Positions 42,721-52,111 of a stretch of 64,000 bases of DNA are shown piece after piece. The notes under the pieces were generated by a model that was given only the letters and a program-made list of their open reading frames with translations, was not told the DNA's origin and searched no databases. Each line of letters begins with the position of its first letter. The stretch's first letter is position 1. Made by a program: the position numbers and the translations under genes. This DNA is from Desulfobacula sp. (lineage in GTDB: Bacteria; Desulfobacterota; Desulfobacteria; Desulfobacterales; Desulfobacteraceae): contig JANQML010000087.1 of NCBI GenBank assembly GCA_028280105.1, positions 56,100-120,099 of the forward strand, in the 5' to 3' direction.

Positions 42721-43463
42721 TTGTTCAAAGCCCAGTCATAATCCAGGTATTTGACCCGGATATTATCCCCCATGGCATCTATTCGCGCCAAAAGGTCGGG
42801 GGACGCATATTGCCGGACAAAACTGACAGGGCCTTCGGTAAAATCCTCTTTGAACCATCTGAAGATTTTACTGACGTAGATGGTGTTTCCGTCTATTTTG
42901 ACATTGCCCGGGCCGTTGATAAATGCCGTGGTCTGTTCATTTAACTGTTCCTCCAGGCGGTCCCCTTCAAAGGCTTCCGGCCTGAGAGGCGGGCACCCGA
43001 TGGAGGCGCAGTTGACGGCAAAATGGATTCTGGGATCTTTAAAGGTCGGCCGCAGGATCTCATGCTCAACCTCATCCAGGGTCACTTTTTGATCCTTTAG
43101 CGGGATAAACCTGATTTTCCAGGGGGTTGAAAAAAAACTCCCTATATCTTTGATAGAGTCAATTCCCGGATATTCGGTGAGGACCAGTTTGATGGTAAAG
43201 GCATTATAAACATTGACAAAAAAGGCGAATTGCTCTGCGCTTGACAGGGAGGCATGATCGGTCCGGCTCAATATATCCAGGTACTGATCCAGTTGTGCTT
43301 CATCGGTCTTAAACCCGGCATAATCGACCCGGGGGCCTGTGACATGTTTTTTTAAAAGATCGGAGAACAGGGAATTGTCCACACTGTCGGCACTCACCGG
43401 GGATAAGATAAAGACAACTAAAAGCAGGTTGATGATCATCGCACGCTCTATTTTTTTTAACAT
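42717..43463 (-). CDS. DUF547-domain secreted protein
   Basis: A 248-residue protein from the ATG at 43463, preceded by AAGGGG. A signal peptide covers about 1-25 (AMIINLLLVVFILSPVSA). The DUF547 signature is seen in AFFVNVYNAFTIKLV and HFAVNCASIGCPPLRPEAF, with a conserved cysteine pair. Function is unknown; periplasmic location is predicted. Its start is divergent from a glycosyltransferase gene (100-bp gap), and its stop overlaps the vapB start. Confidence 0.88.
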   Translation of the reverse strand: MLKKIERAMIINLLLVVFILSPVSADSVDNSLFSDLLKKHVTGPRVDYAGFKTDEAQLDQYLDILSRTDHASLSSAEQFAFFVNVYNAFTIKLVLTEYPGIDSIKDIGSFFSTPWKIRFIPLKDQKVTLDEVEHEILRPTFKDPRIHFAVNCASIGCPPLRPEAFEGDRLEEQLNEQTTAFINGPGNVKIDGNTIYVSKIFRWFKEDFTEGPVSFVRQYASPDLLARIDAMGDNIRVKYLDYDWALNK

Positions 43464-43563
43464 CTTCAGGCCCCTTGGTTGATAAGTTGTTTGGTTGATT
43501 TTCATTTTAAACAAAATGATGGGGATGATTTTAATTAATTCAATCATGTGATATGAAATTGTC

Positions 43564-44784
43564 ATGAAAATCCTCCACCTGATCAGCCAGGCACCGGATT
43601 ATACGGGCAGTGGTAAATTTATCCAGCAGCTCATCCGGCAGGGTGCGGCAAACGGAAATGAGAATTTTCTTCTGGCCGGTGTCCAGACGGATTTTATGAT
43701 GCCCGATGGGTTGCTCCATCCTGATAATTGTATTTTCGTCCGGTTTGACGGCCCGGATCTCGGCTTTCCCATTGCCGGGATGAGTGATGTCATGCCCTAC
43801 CCCAGCACTGTTTTTTCAAGCCTGGATCCGTCAGGTCTGGATTCTTATATCCGGGTATTCAAACAAAAGATCAGGCAGGCTGTCGACCGGTTTCAACCCG
43901 ACATTCTGCATACCCATCACCTCTGGATATTATCAGCGCTTGTCCGGCAGGCTGCCCCGGATCTTCCTGTGGTGACGACCTGCCACGGGACCTGTCTTCG
44001 TCAGCATCAGCTCTGCCCCCAGATTTTTGAACGGATTCTGCCGGATCTGAAAGACCTGGACCGGATCATCGCCCTGAGCAACGAACAAAAGCTAAGGATT
44101 ACGGACACCATACCCATGCCCCGGAACCGGGTTGAGGTCATCAGCGGCGGATATGACGAAACGCTTTTTTTCCACGGCACCCAACCGGTCAACAGAAGAG
44201 CAGAGCTGGTTTATGCCGGTAAACTCAGCTCTGCCAAAGGCCTGCCCTGGCTGCTGAAATCGTTGAAAAGGCTGAAGCATCTCCCGTTCAGGCTTCATAT
44301 TGCCGGTTCTGCAAGTGGCCTGGAAAAAGAGGTTTGCCTTAAAATGGCCCGGGATCTGGGTGAAAAATGCATTTACCACGGCATGCTCAGCCATTCGGAA
44401 CTGGGAGAACTGATGCGGAAATCCCACATCTTTGTACTACCGTCATTTTATGAAGGACTGCCCCTGGTTCTCATGGAAGCACTGGCCTGCGGATGCCGGA
44501 TTGTGGCCACGGCCCTGCCCGGTGTAAAAGAAATTTTTGACCGCCATGATTCGGATCTGATCCACCTTTTGGACCTGCCCGCACTGGAAACCATTGATCA
44601 ACCCTATAAAAAAGACGAACCCGAACTGGAATCACGGCTGGCAGATCTGCTTGAACAGGTTATCTGCCGGATGAGACAGGATGGAGAACCGGACCGGGAT
44701 GCCATGGCAAGGATCACCCGGCCCTATACCTGGAAAAAAATCTACTCCCGAATGGAAACGGTTTACAAAACACTTTTGACCTAA
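43564..44784 (+). CDS. GT4-family glycosyltransferase
   Basis: A 406-residue GT-B fold glycosyltransferase of family 4, which adds a sugar from a nucleotide sugar in polysaccharide or lipid-linked glycan synthesis. The N-terminal half has SQAPDYTGSGKFIQQLIRQG and PDILHTHHLW; the C-terminal half has VYAGKLSSAKGLPWLLKSL and the family signature FVLPSFYEGLPLVLMEALACG with EG/E. It lacks membrane helices, so it acts at the inner face of the inner membrane. No companion glycan genes are near, so the acceptor is unknown. There is no strong ribosome binding site at 43564. Confidence 0.92.
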   Translation: MKILHLISQAPDYTGSGKFIQQLIRQGAANGNENFLLAGVQTDFMMPDGLLHPDNCIFVRFDGPDLGFPIAGMSDVMPYPSTVFSSLDPSGLDSYIRVFKQKIRQAVDRFQPDILHTHHLWILSALVRQAAPDLPVVTTCHGTCLRQHQLCPQIFERILPDLKDLDRIIALSNEQKLRITDTIPMPRNRVEVISGGYDETLFFHGTQPVNRRAELVYAGKLSSAKGLPWLLKSLKRLKHLPFRLHIAGSASGLEKEVCLKMARDLGEKCIYHGMLSHSELGELMRKSHIFVLPSFYEGLPLVLMEALACGCRIVATALPGVKEIFDRHDSDLIHLLDLPALETIDQPYKKDEPELESRLADLLEQVICRMRQDGEPDRDAMARITRPYTWKKIYSRMETVYKTLLT

Positions 44785-44889
44785 CCCTTCCCTTATGGCC
44801 ACCTCTTCTTCTGAGCAACAAATTGGTATTTAAAAAGGTCCCCTTATTTTTTCTTGCTATTTTCCGTCAATCCGTCTAAAGAAATCTAT

Positions 44890-44940
44890 CCCGGATATTT
44901 CATGACAATCTGAGTGAAATCGATTCGTGAAATATTCAGG
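44890..44940 (+). repeat. Short dispersed motif R3, copy 3 (palindromic form)
   Basis: CCCGGATATTTCATGA at 44890-44905 faces an inverted version, CGATTCGTGAAATATTCAGG, at 44921-44940. The first arm matches 54303 and the second matches 37129 and 19873. It lies between the glycosyltransferase and exporter genes. Confidence 0.55.
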
Positions 44941-44990
44941 CTATTCATCGAATTGGATAAAAAAGTCAACCCGTTTAAAAGGGATGCCCC

Positions 44991-45905
44991 ATGCCGTTCA
45001 CCGGAGAACTGATCGCCCTTGCAACCGTCCTGTGCTGGACCGTCAGTGTCCAGTTTTTCGAAGCCGCATCCAGACAGGTCGGCGCCACACCGGTCAATAT
45101 CATCCGCCTGATGACGGCCCTGGTCCTTTTCAGTCTCTTTATGGCGATCAGACACGGCACCCTTATGCCCCTTGATTTTCCGGCCCGGGCCTGGCTGTAT
45201 CTCGGACTTTCCGGTGTGGTGGGATTTTTCCTGGGAGATATTTTCCTGTTCAAGGCCCTGGTGGCCATCGGTCCCCGGGTGGCCATGCTGATTTTCAGCC
45301 TCTCCGCCCCCATGGCGGCATTGATTGAATGGATGTTTTTAGATCAGTCCTATGATATCCTCCAGTGGACCGGCATTGCCGTTACCCTGTTCGGTGTCTG
45401 CATCGTTATTATCGAACGACAACCCAAAATGACCGTTCCATCGTCACGGCAGACACGGACGCTTTCCCTGGCAGGTATACTGTTCGGGTTCGGTGCCATG
45501 ACCGGACAGGCCGTGGGGTATGTGCTGAGCAAGGTCGGCATGCAGTCTGCCGACGGCTACCTGGACGCATTCGGTGCAACCCAGATCCGTGCCCTGTCCG
45601 CCTTTTTCTGTTTCTTTGTTCTCTTTACGTTCACCGGGAAATGGGTAAGTGTCCACACCGCATTGAAGCATACCCGGGCGGTTGCTTATACGGTTGCCGG
45701 ATCGATCATCGGACCTTTTTTAGGTGTCTCTTTATCTCTCTGGGTCCTGCATTTTCTCAGTGCCGGAGTGGCATCCACCTTTTTATCCCTTGTTCCGGTT
45801 TTCATCATTCCGTTTTCCATCTTCATTCACAAGGAATATGTCTCCCTGCGGGGCATGGCCGGTGCGATCATCGCCGTTTTTGGAATTTATCTTCTCATGA
45901 ACTGA
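44991..45905 (+). CDS. EamA/DMT-family inner-membrane transporter
   Basis: A 304-residue protein with about ten hydrophobic helices in two related halves, as in EamA drug/metabolite exporters. Marks: LATVLCWTVSVQFFEAASR, VVGFFLGDIFLFKALVAIGPRVAMLIFSLSAPMAALIEW and the second-half LSAGVASTFLSLVPVFIIPFSIFIHKE. The ATG follows AAAAGGGA. Substrate unknown (relatives export amino acids or metabolites). It stands alone on the plus strand. Confidence 0.92.
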   Translation: MPFTGELIALATVLCWTVSVQFFEAASRQVGATPVNIIRLMTALVLFSLFMAIRHGTLMPLDFPARAWLYLGLSGVVGFFLGDIFLFKALVAIGPRVAMLIFSLSAPMAALIEWMFLDQSYDILQWTGIAVTLFGVCIVIIERQPKMTVPSSRQTRTLSLAGILFGFGAMTGQAVGYVLSKVGMQSADGYLDAFGATQIRALSAFFCFFVLFTFTGKWVSVHTALKHTRAVAYTVAGSIIGPFLGVSLSLWVLHFLSAGVASTFLSLVPVFIIPFSIFIHKEYVSLRGMAGAIIAVFGIYLLMN

Positions 45906-45917
45906 GTCGATGACAAG

Positions 45918-45992
45918 CGGGACGGCCGGTTATGAATTTTCCTTCACCGGCCGCATCCGGCTGCAATTTCATTTTATGAAATGCCGTCCCCG
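45918..45992. terminator. Multi-hairpin element between convergent genes
   Basis: Three stems overlap: outer GGGACGGC/GCCGTCCC, inner CGGCCGGT/ACCGGCCG and a small ATTTCAT..ATGAAAT. The element lies just after the exporter gene and before the 3' end of the PP2C gene. It may end transcription, though no long T-run follows. Confidence 0.4.
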
Positions 45993-46084
45993 ACCCGGCC
46001 GGGGTCACCTAGCAAATGAAACCGGCAGTCGGATTCAATCAGGAATTTAAACCAAAGGGTATATTTGATTTAGGATAAAACGGG

Positions 46085-46882
46085 TTACGACAGATTAATG
46101 GCAATGGCGGCTATATCGTCATGACATTTAAACCGGGGGAATTTTCTGATAAGGGGATCTTTGGATTCCATTTTACGGATATGATTTTTAAGACCGGACA
46201 GCCCCAGAGTTTTATACAATGAGACCAGGGGCCTGAAATTCTTCATTCTGGCCGGGATTCGGGATGGATGGGACAGGCCGTCGGTAAACAACAGAATGGT
46301 CCGGATATCCTTTATGGGCAGAGAACCGGTATTTAAAAATTCGACCGCCTCGGGTTCCCCGTTGAGAACCCCATAGGTTTTGTTCATCTGCCGGCGTATT
46401 TTAATTACCTGGTTTTTGAAGGTCCGGGACTGATGGTCAGGATCTTTTTTGAGCATGAGCAGGGTCTCGTAATCGTGATCCTCCCGTTCCACAGGCAGAA
46501 AATAAGACCCGTCCTTTCGGATGATCAATATATAGGCATCGCCGGTCTGAAACCATTCGACACGCTCCCGGGTGACCCTTGCCACGGCCGCACTGGCAGA
46601 CCAGAGGGTGTGACGCCGGCTTGCATCCACCTGTTCTGTCTTCATCTGGTTGAGAATGGCCGTATTGGCTTGGCAGCCCAGATGGATGAGGGGATAATGA
46701 TTCTTCGCAAATACCCTGCCCGCAGTTTCAGCGGCCAGACGGCCGCCGGTTTTTTGATCTTTGAACCGTTTCTCCACAAGGCTGGACGCACCGTCAAACA
46801 CACCGAAAATATTATTTTCCATAATCAGGGTATCTTCGTTGCAGGGGCCGGAGCCTTTTTCCAGGATATGTTCTATTTTCAT
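46085..46882 (-). CDS. PP2C-family protein phosphatase
   Basis: A 265-residue soluble PP2C/SpoIIE-like serine/threonine phosphatase. The metal-binding motifs are present: GPCNED (about 12-17), IFGVFDGAS (about 25-33), GDAYILI, LLFTDGLSH and the C-terminal CHDDIAAIAINL aspartate pair. No sensor domain is attached. It is likely to dephosphorylate a protein target of an unidentified kinase. Its only close neighbours are an unrelated exporter and a LysR gene. Confidence 0.85.
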   Translation of the reverse strand: MKIEHILEKGSGPCNEDTLIMENNIFGVFDGASSLVEKRFKDQKTGGRLAAETAGRVFAKNHYPLIHLGCQANTAILNQMKTEQVDASRRHTLWSASAAVARVTRERVEWFQTGDAYILIIRKDGSYFLPVEREDHDYETLLMLKKDPDHQSRTFKNQVIKIRRQMNKTYGVLNGEPEAVEFLNTGSLPIKDIRTILLFTDGLSHPSRIPARMKNFRPLVSLYKTLGLSGLKNHIRKMESKDPLIRKFPRFKCHDDIAAIAINLS

Positions 46883-47022
46883 ACCGCGCCTGTAATCATC
46901 TATACTTGATTCGCAATGATTTGAAACTACGAATTATTCAATCCCGGGTCAAAACGATTATTTCAATGGGGTTTAAAAAACCTATAGCAGGCACTTATAC
47001 GGATATAGGAAAAGGGAGTGAG

Positions 47023-47940
47023 TCACCCCAATGCCGCGGCATCGGGTTCGTTCGATATTTCACTGAGCAGCCAGTCCTTGAATTCCGCCAGCCCGGGCTT
47101 GTCCCCGTTGTTCTCCGGCCAGGAGAGATAATAGGCCCCGGTATCGACTTTTACAAATTCAAAGGGTTCGGTCAGCCGGTTTGATGCCAGATCCTCCTTG
47201 ATCAGGAGCCGGTCTCCCAGGGCCACCCCCAAACCGGCAGTGGCAGCCTGGAGTGCGGCATCATCGATTTCAAACACCTGGCCTTTTGCAAATGAGAGTC
47301 CCTCCACATTCACCTGCCTGGCCCAGGTCCGCCATTCCCTCTGGTCCGGACTGTTGTGGAGCAGTTGGTGATGTGTCAAATCTTTGGGGTGTTTCAGCGG
47401 TACCGTGCCCGTTAGCAATGCCGGTGAACAGACCGGTGTTAACTGCTCTTCAAGAATCTTATGACGGATCACGCCGGGGATCTCATTCCCGCGGTAAGTC
47501 ACTGCAATATCAAAGTTTTCTTTTCTGAAATCCGCATTGATGTTGGAGGTTGTAAACCGGACCTGGACCCGGGGAAACAGGACCTGAAATTTGTGCAGTC
47601 GCGGAATCAGCCAGCGGATGGCAAAGGTGGGGTGGACCTTCAAATTGAGGTCATCTGTATGTTGACTGAGGGAATCGACAGTGGCAGCAATATCATCCAT
47701 GGCCCGGTTCAACGGGTGGAACAGCGCATGCCCCTGGTCGGTGAGCACCAGTTTTCTGTGAAGCCTGTAAAACAGCTTTATTCCCAGCTTTGTTTCCAGC
47801 GTTTTGACCTGGCGGCTTACCGCGCCCTGGGTGACATTGAGTTCATGGGCGGCCCGGGTGAAACTCAGATAACGGGCAGAGACTTCAAAGGCCCTGAGTG
47901 CATTCAGCGGCAAATCGGATCGGTTTGAAAATTTTTGCAT
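47023..47940 (-). CDS. LysR-family regulator (GcvA-like)
   Basis: A 305-residue LysR-type regulator. The N-terminal helix-turn-helix reads LNALRAFEVSARYLSFTRAAHELNVTQGAVSRQVKTLE, and IKLFYRLHRKLVLTDQG follows, as in GcvA-type proteins. The C-terminal effector domain (about 95-295) is complete. It is divergent from rocD across 146 bp and therefore probably controls the rocD-ctlX unit in response to an amino acid such as ornithine or citrulline; that effector is inferred. Confidence 0.92.
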   Translation of the reverse strand: MQKFSNRSDLPLNALRAFEVSARYLSFTRAAHELNVTQGAVSRQVKTLETKLGIKLFYRLHRKLVLTDQGHALFHPLNRAMDDIAATVDSLSQHTDDLNLKVHPTFAIRWLIPRLHKFQVLFPRVQVRFTTSNINADFRKENFDIAVTYRGNEIPGVIRHKILEEQLTPVCSPALLTGTVPLKHPKDLTHHQLLHNSPDQREWRTWARQVNVEGLSFAKGQVFEIDDAALQAATAGLGVALGDRLLIKEDLASNRLTEPFEFVKVDTGAYYLSWPENNGDKPGLAEFKDWLLSEISNEPDAAALG

Positions 47941-47975
47941 GAGTTTATCTCATTCAAAACGTGCATATTTATCGC

Positions 47976-48004
47976 TTGACCATTGATATACAACAATCTA
48001 TTTT
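47976..48004 (+). promoter_or_regulatory. Promoter for rocD in the LysR-rocD divergent region
   Basis: TTGACC (47976-47981) and TATTTT (47999-48004) are spaced by 17 bp and lie 83 bp before the rocD ATG. A dyad-like AT-rich stretch upstream could be the LysR site, but I could not pick a clear T-N11-A box. Confidence 0.6.
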
Positions 48005-48086
48005 ATTTTCAAAGAAATTTTCGCATACAAAACAATCGAAAAAAGTAACAAATAACGCATGATCCGAAGAAAAGGCAGGGAAACAA

Positions 48087-49289
48087 ATGAAAACACAGGA
48101 CTATATTGATATCGAAGACCAATACGGCGCCCATAATTACAAACCCCTGGATGTGGTTCTAAGCAAAGGAAAAGGTGTGTGGGTATGGGATATCGACGGC
48201 AATAAATATATGGATTGCCTCTCTGCCTATTCAGCCGTAAACCAGGGGCATTGCCATCCGCAGATCGGCAAGGTCATGGTCGAACAGGCCTCCCGCCTGA
48301 CCCTGACTTCCCGGGCGTTCAGAAATGACCAGCTGGCACATTTATACGAGGAGCTATGCAAGCTGACTCGATCTCACAAAGTGCTGCCCATGAACAGCGG
48401 TGCCGAAGCCGTTGAAACCGCCATCAAATCCGTCCGTAAATGGGGATACGAACACAAAGGGGTTGAACCGGATAAAGCGGAGATCATTGTGTGTGAAAAT
48501 AATTTCCACGGACGGACCCTTACCATTATCGGATTCAGCACCGATGAGAATGCCCGGAAAAATTTCGGTCCGTTTGTTCCCGGATTCAAGGTGATCCCGT
48601 TTGGTGATGCCAAGGCATTGGAAGATGCCATCACCCCCCATACCGTTGCATTTATGGTGGAGCCGATCCAGGGAGAGGCCGGCGTCATCATTCCGCCAGA
48701 GGGATATCTCAGACAGGTCCGGGAGATCTGCACCGCCCATAATGTGGTATTGGTGCTGGATGAAATTCAAACCGGCCTGGGTCGGACCGGAAAACTGCTG
48801 GCTGAGGAACATGACGGCATTGAAGCCGATTTAACCCTGATCGGGAAAGCGCTTTCAGGCGGATATTATCCCGTTTCCGCCGTATTATCCAACCAGGCCG
48901 TTCTGGGGCTCCTCAAACCCGGGCAGCACGGCAGCACGTTTGGAGGGAATCCTCTGGCATGCGCCGTTGCCAGAAGAGCCCTGGATGTCCTTGTCAAAGA
49001 AAAGATGGTGGAAAATTCCGCAAAAATGGGGGCTTATTTTTTGTCCCGATTGAAACTGATTCAGTCGACTGCCATCAAAGAGATCAGAGGCAGGGGTCTG
49101 ATGATTGCCATTGAACTGCACACCGACTCCCCCATTTCCGCCCGCCAGGTCTGTGAGCAATTGATGCTCAAAGGCATCTTGTGCAAAGAGACCCATACCT
49201 ATACCATCCGGTTTGCCCCGCCCCTGGTCATCACAAAGGATGAGGTGGATTTTTGCCTTGACAGAATCCGGTCCGTGTTTGAAAAGTAA
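48087..49289 (+). CDS. rocD: Ornithine aminotransferase
   Basis: PLP enzyme that transfers the delta-amino group of ornithine to 2-oxoglutarate, giving glutamate semialdehyde. The 400-residue sequence matches Roc[78 protein letters not shown] and the PLP lysine in [16 protein letters not shown]. The ATG follows AGGCAGGG. It is followed 93 bp later by ctlX. The two would carry citrulline to ornithine to glutamate semialdehyde. Confidence 0.94.
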   Translation: MKTQDYIDIEDQYGAHNYKPLDVVLSKGKGVWVWDIDGNKYMDCLSAYSAVNQGHCHPQIGKVMVEQASRLTLTSRAFRNDQLAHLYEELCKLTRSHKVLPMNSGAEAVETAIKSVRKWGYEHKGVEPDKAEIIVCENNFHGRTLTIIGFSTDENARKNFGPFVPGFKVIPFGDAKALEDAITPHTVAFMVEPIQGEAGVIIPPEGYLRQVREICTAHNVVLVLDEIQTGLGRTGKLLAEEHDGIEADLTLIGKALSGGYYPVSAVLSNQAVLGLLKPGQHGSTFGGNPLACAVARRALDVLVKEKMVENSAKMGAYFLSRLKLIQSTAIKEIRGRGLMIAIELHTDSPISARQVCEQLMLKGILCKETHTYTIRFAPPLVITKDEVDFCLDRIRSVFEK

Positions 49290-49382
49290 AAAAAACGGTC
49301 CCCCCTGTCCGATGGAGCGAAACCGGAAGAAACGCAGCAAATCGTTACGCTTCGTCAGGTGTAAACAAGGAGATGCAATAGT

Positions 49383-50342
49383 ATGTTGGATGTTTCAAGA
49401 ACCACCCACACCATTCTGATGGTGCGGCCCTATGATTTCGGGTTTAACGAAGAAACCGGCCTGGACAATGAATTCCAGCAGATGCCCACCGATTCTGAAA
49501 CCCGCATTAATCAGTGGGCCAACCGCGAGTTTCAGGAGATGGCCGACCGGCTCTCGGCCGAGGGCGTGAATGTACTGATCCTTGAAAAACCGGAAAAAAG
49601 AACGGCCAAAACACCGGATGCTATTTTCCCGAACAACTGGTTTTCAACCGAACATGACGGCACCCTGATCACCTACCCCATGGCAGCCCAGAACCGCCGG
49701 CGGGAAAGACGGGTTCTGGATGTTGAAAAATTATTGAACAAAAACGGATATAAAGTTCGGAATGTGATTAATGTCGGGTGTATCGACGAAACCCGGCGGT
49801 TTCTGGAAGGCACGGGCAGCATGGTCATCGATCACCGGGCGGAAATCGTCTATGCCGCCCGGTCCAACCGGTGCGATCCGGAACAATTTGATAATTTTAT
49901 CCGGCTCCGGTTTTATGAGGAGGGGATCCTGTTTGACACGAAAAGTTCAAAGGGAAAACCCATCTATCATACCAATGTCATGATGAGCATCGGGGAACGG
50001 TATGCAGTGGTCTGCCTGGACTGCATCCCTGATCCGGGTCAGCGATCCCACGTGATGACAACCCTTGAATCATCCTTTGACGTTATTGAAATCTCCATCG
50101 ATCAGATGGAAAATCATTTCTGCGGCAATATCCTCCAGGTCAACTCCGAACAGGGTGAGCCGAAAATAGTCATGTCAAAACGGGCATTCCAGGGGTTTTT
50201 ACCGCAACAGCTTTCCAGGCTGGAGCGATACGGAAAGATTGTCGATGTGGATCTGACCACCATTGAATCCGTTGGCGGCGGGTCTGCCCGGTGCATGATG
50301 GCTGAAATCTTTTCGGAACGGGTCGGCCCCCCGTTAAAATAA
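49383..50342 (+). CDS. ctlX: Citrulline hydrolase CtlX (amidinotransferase-fold)
   Basis: A 319-residue guanidine-modifying-fold protein. Family marks: ILMVRPYDFGFNEETG, DAIFPNNWFSTEHDG, LEGTGSMVIDHR (general-base histidine region), YHTNVMM and the C-terminal GGGSARCMMAEI with the nucleophilic cysteine. This pattern fits the citrulline ureidase CtlX described in Francisella, which hydrolyses citrulline to ornithine, CO2 and ammonia; related deiminases would act on arginine or dimethylarginine. The ATG follows AAGGAG. The rocD neighbour supports a citrulline/ornithine pathway. No ADI operon is nearby. Confidence 0.85.
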   Translation: MLDVSRTTHTILMVRPYDFGFNEETGLDNEFQQMPTDSETRINQWANREFQEMADRLSAEGVNVLILEKPEKRTAKTPDAIFPNNWFSTEHDGTLITYPMAAQNRRRERRVLDVEKLLNKNGYKVRNVINVGCIDETRRFLEGTGSMVIDHRAEIVYAARSNRCDPEQFDNFIRLRFYEEGILFDTKSSKGKPIYHTNVMMSIGERYAVVCLDCIPDPGQRSHVMTTLESSFDVIEISIDQMENHFCGNILQVNSEQGEPKIVMSKRAFQGFLPQQLSRLERYGKIVDVDLTTIESVGGGSARCMMAEIFSERVGPPLK

Positions 50343-50571
50343 AGCGAGATGAGTCAACAACCGGATCGAGACGGCATGGTATAGAGGCTGTGCCTGTTCC
50401 GGCTTTTGTCTACGACCCATCGTTGAGGTTCATTCAAAAAAAACGGCATCCCCTTTACAATAAAACTTTCCCTTGGTACAACCATACGATTCCGGGGTAA
50501 GTCCGATTAGAGCGACATCCCCGCCACGACTAGGGTATGACAAACCAATCCTGTATCGGAGACGTATTCGG

Positions 50572-51024
50572 ATGATTAATCCTGCCTATGTGGACGAATT
50601 AAAAAGACGGGTTAAAAACAGCCCGTTCCCATCTCATATGATCATGGAAATCGATCATATTGAACCGGACGCGGCACGGATCATACTCGATCTGGCAGAT
50701 TGCCATCTCCAGCCGTTCGGGATCGTTCACGGCGGCGTACTGGCAACCCTGATTGATACGGCGACCTTCTGGGCCGCATTTCTAAACCTTCCCGAAGATA
50801 CGGGTCTGGTCAATGTGGATTTGAAACTCAACTATTTAAAACCCGTGACCCGGGGCAGGCTGATTGCCCGGGGCACCTGCCTGCGATCCGGAAAATCAAT
50901 CAGCTATTCGGAAGCCGGCGTTTTCAGTGCGGATAACGCCTTGCTGGCCCATGGGACATCCACACTCATGGCACTTCCGGGAAAGGGACTCCAACTGGAA
51001 TCACCTAAATTTCTCGACGCCTGA
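50572..51024 (+). CDS. PaaI-type thioesterase (hotdog fold)
   Basis: A 150-residue acyl-CoA thioesterase. The hotdog signature HGGVLATLIDTATFWAA (about 54-70), with the FGIVHGG catalytic loop, and VNVDLKLNYLKPV are typical of PaaI/YdiI-like proteins. I chose the ATG at 50572 (GGAG about 10 nt upstream); the frame stays open to 50473 but that part shows no signal. It precedes a nitronate monooxygenase gene by 50 bp on the same strand. Substrate unknown, perhaps an aromatic or beta-keto acyl-CoA. Confidence 0.88.
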   Translation: MINPAYVDELKRRVKNSPFPSHMIMEIDHIEPDAARIILDLADCHLQPFGIVHGGVLATLIDTATFWAAFLNLPEDTGLVNVDLKLNYLKPVTRGRLIARGTCLRSGKSISYSEAGVFSADNALLAHGTSTLMALPGKGLQLESPKFLDA

Positions 51025-51074
51025 TCTGCCTTTTTAAACGAGCCATCAGCCAACCGGTATATGGAGGTAAACCA

Positions 51075-52049
51075 ATGAGGACCCGAATCACTCAACTGTT
51101 CAATATCAAATACCCGATAATCCAGGGGGGGATGCACTATGTGGGATTTGCAGAGCTGGCATCTTCGGTTTCAAATGCAGGCGGACTCGGTATCATCACC
51201 GGACTAACCCTGAAAACTCCGGATGATCTGTCAAAAGAGATTCAACGCTGTCAAGAAATGACCGACAAGCCTTTTGGTGTCAACCTGACCTTTCTGCCCA
51301 CGGTTACGGCACCGGACTATCCCGGCTACATCAAAGCCATTATCGATAACGGGATTAAAATTGTGGAGACAGCGGGGAGAAATCCCCAGCCCTATCTGCC
51401 GGCATTAAAAGACGCCGGGATCAAGGTCATCCATAAGTGCACCTCGGTCCGCCATGCGCTTAAGGCACAAAAGATCGGTTGTGATGCCGTTTCCGTGGAC
51501 GGGTTTGAATGCGGCGGCCACCCGGGTGAAGATGATATCCCCAATATGATCCTTTTGCCCCGGGCGGCAGAGCAGCTGGAAATCCCCTTTGTTGCCTCCG
51601 GAGGGATGGTCGACGCCCGAAGCCTTGTGGCATCCCTGGCCCTGGGAGCGGACGGCATCAACATGGGAACCCGGTTTATCGCCACCCAGGAGGCACCGGT
51701 CCATGAGAATGTAAAACAGGCCATTTTGTCTGCAACGGAGACAGATACCCGGCTGGTCATGAGACCGCTGAGAAACACGGAAAGGGTTTTATACAACGAA
51801 GCCGCCCGAAAGCTGCTTGATAAGGAAGAACGCCTTGGAAACGCCCTGCGGTTTGAGGATATCATCGAAGAGGTGGCTGGCGTCTATCCCAGGGTGATGC
51901 AGGAGGGAGAGGTGGATTCAGGGGTCTGGTCCTGCGGCATGGTGGCCGGGCTGATCCGGGACATCCCCACCTGCCGGGAGCTGATAGACCGGATTATGAC
52001 GGATGCAGAGACCCTCATCCGGAAACGGCTTACCGGTATACTCGATTAA
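51075..52049 (+). CDS. Nitronate monooxygenase-family flavoprotein
   Basis: A 324-residue TIM-barrel FMN enzyme of the NMO/2-nitropropane dioxygenase family. The N-terminal ITQLFNIKYPIIQGGMHYVG and the FMN phosphate region ECGGHPGE and GADGINMGTRFIATQE are present. The GFECGGHPG motif places it in class I-type NMOs, many of which detoxify propionate-3-nitronate, and some of which are enoyl reductases (FabK-like) or uncharacterised. The ATG follows GGAGGT. It probably forms an operon with the thioesterase. An anaerobe would more likely use it as a flavin reductase; that is inference. Confidence 0.88.
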   Translation: MRTRITQLFNIKYPIIQGGMHYVGFAELASSVSNAGGLGIITGLTLKTPDDLSKEIQRCQEMTDKPFGVNLTFLPTVTAPDYPGYIKAIIDNGIKIVETAGRNPQPYLPALKDAGIKVIHKCTSVRHALKAQKIGCDAVSVDGFECGGHPGEDDIPNMILLPRAAEQLEIPFVASGGMVDARSLVASLALGADGINMGTRFIATQEAPVHENVKQAILSATETDTRLVMRPLRNTERVLYNEAARKLLDKEERLGNALRFEDIIEEVAGVYPRVMQEGEVDSGVWSCGMVAGLIRDIPTCRELIDRIMTDAETLIRKRLTGILD

Positions 52050-52111
52050 ACCGATACCGGACCTAATATAATTTTTTAGATAACCTGAAGACAGATGGAT
52101 GGGATAAGAAA

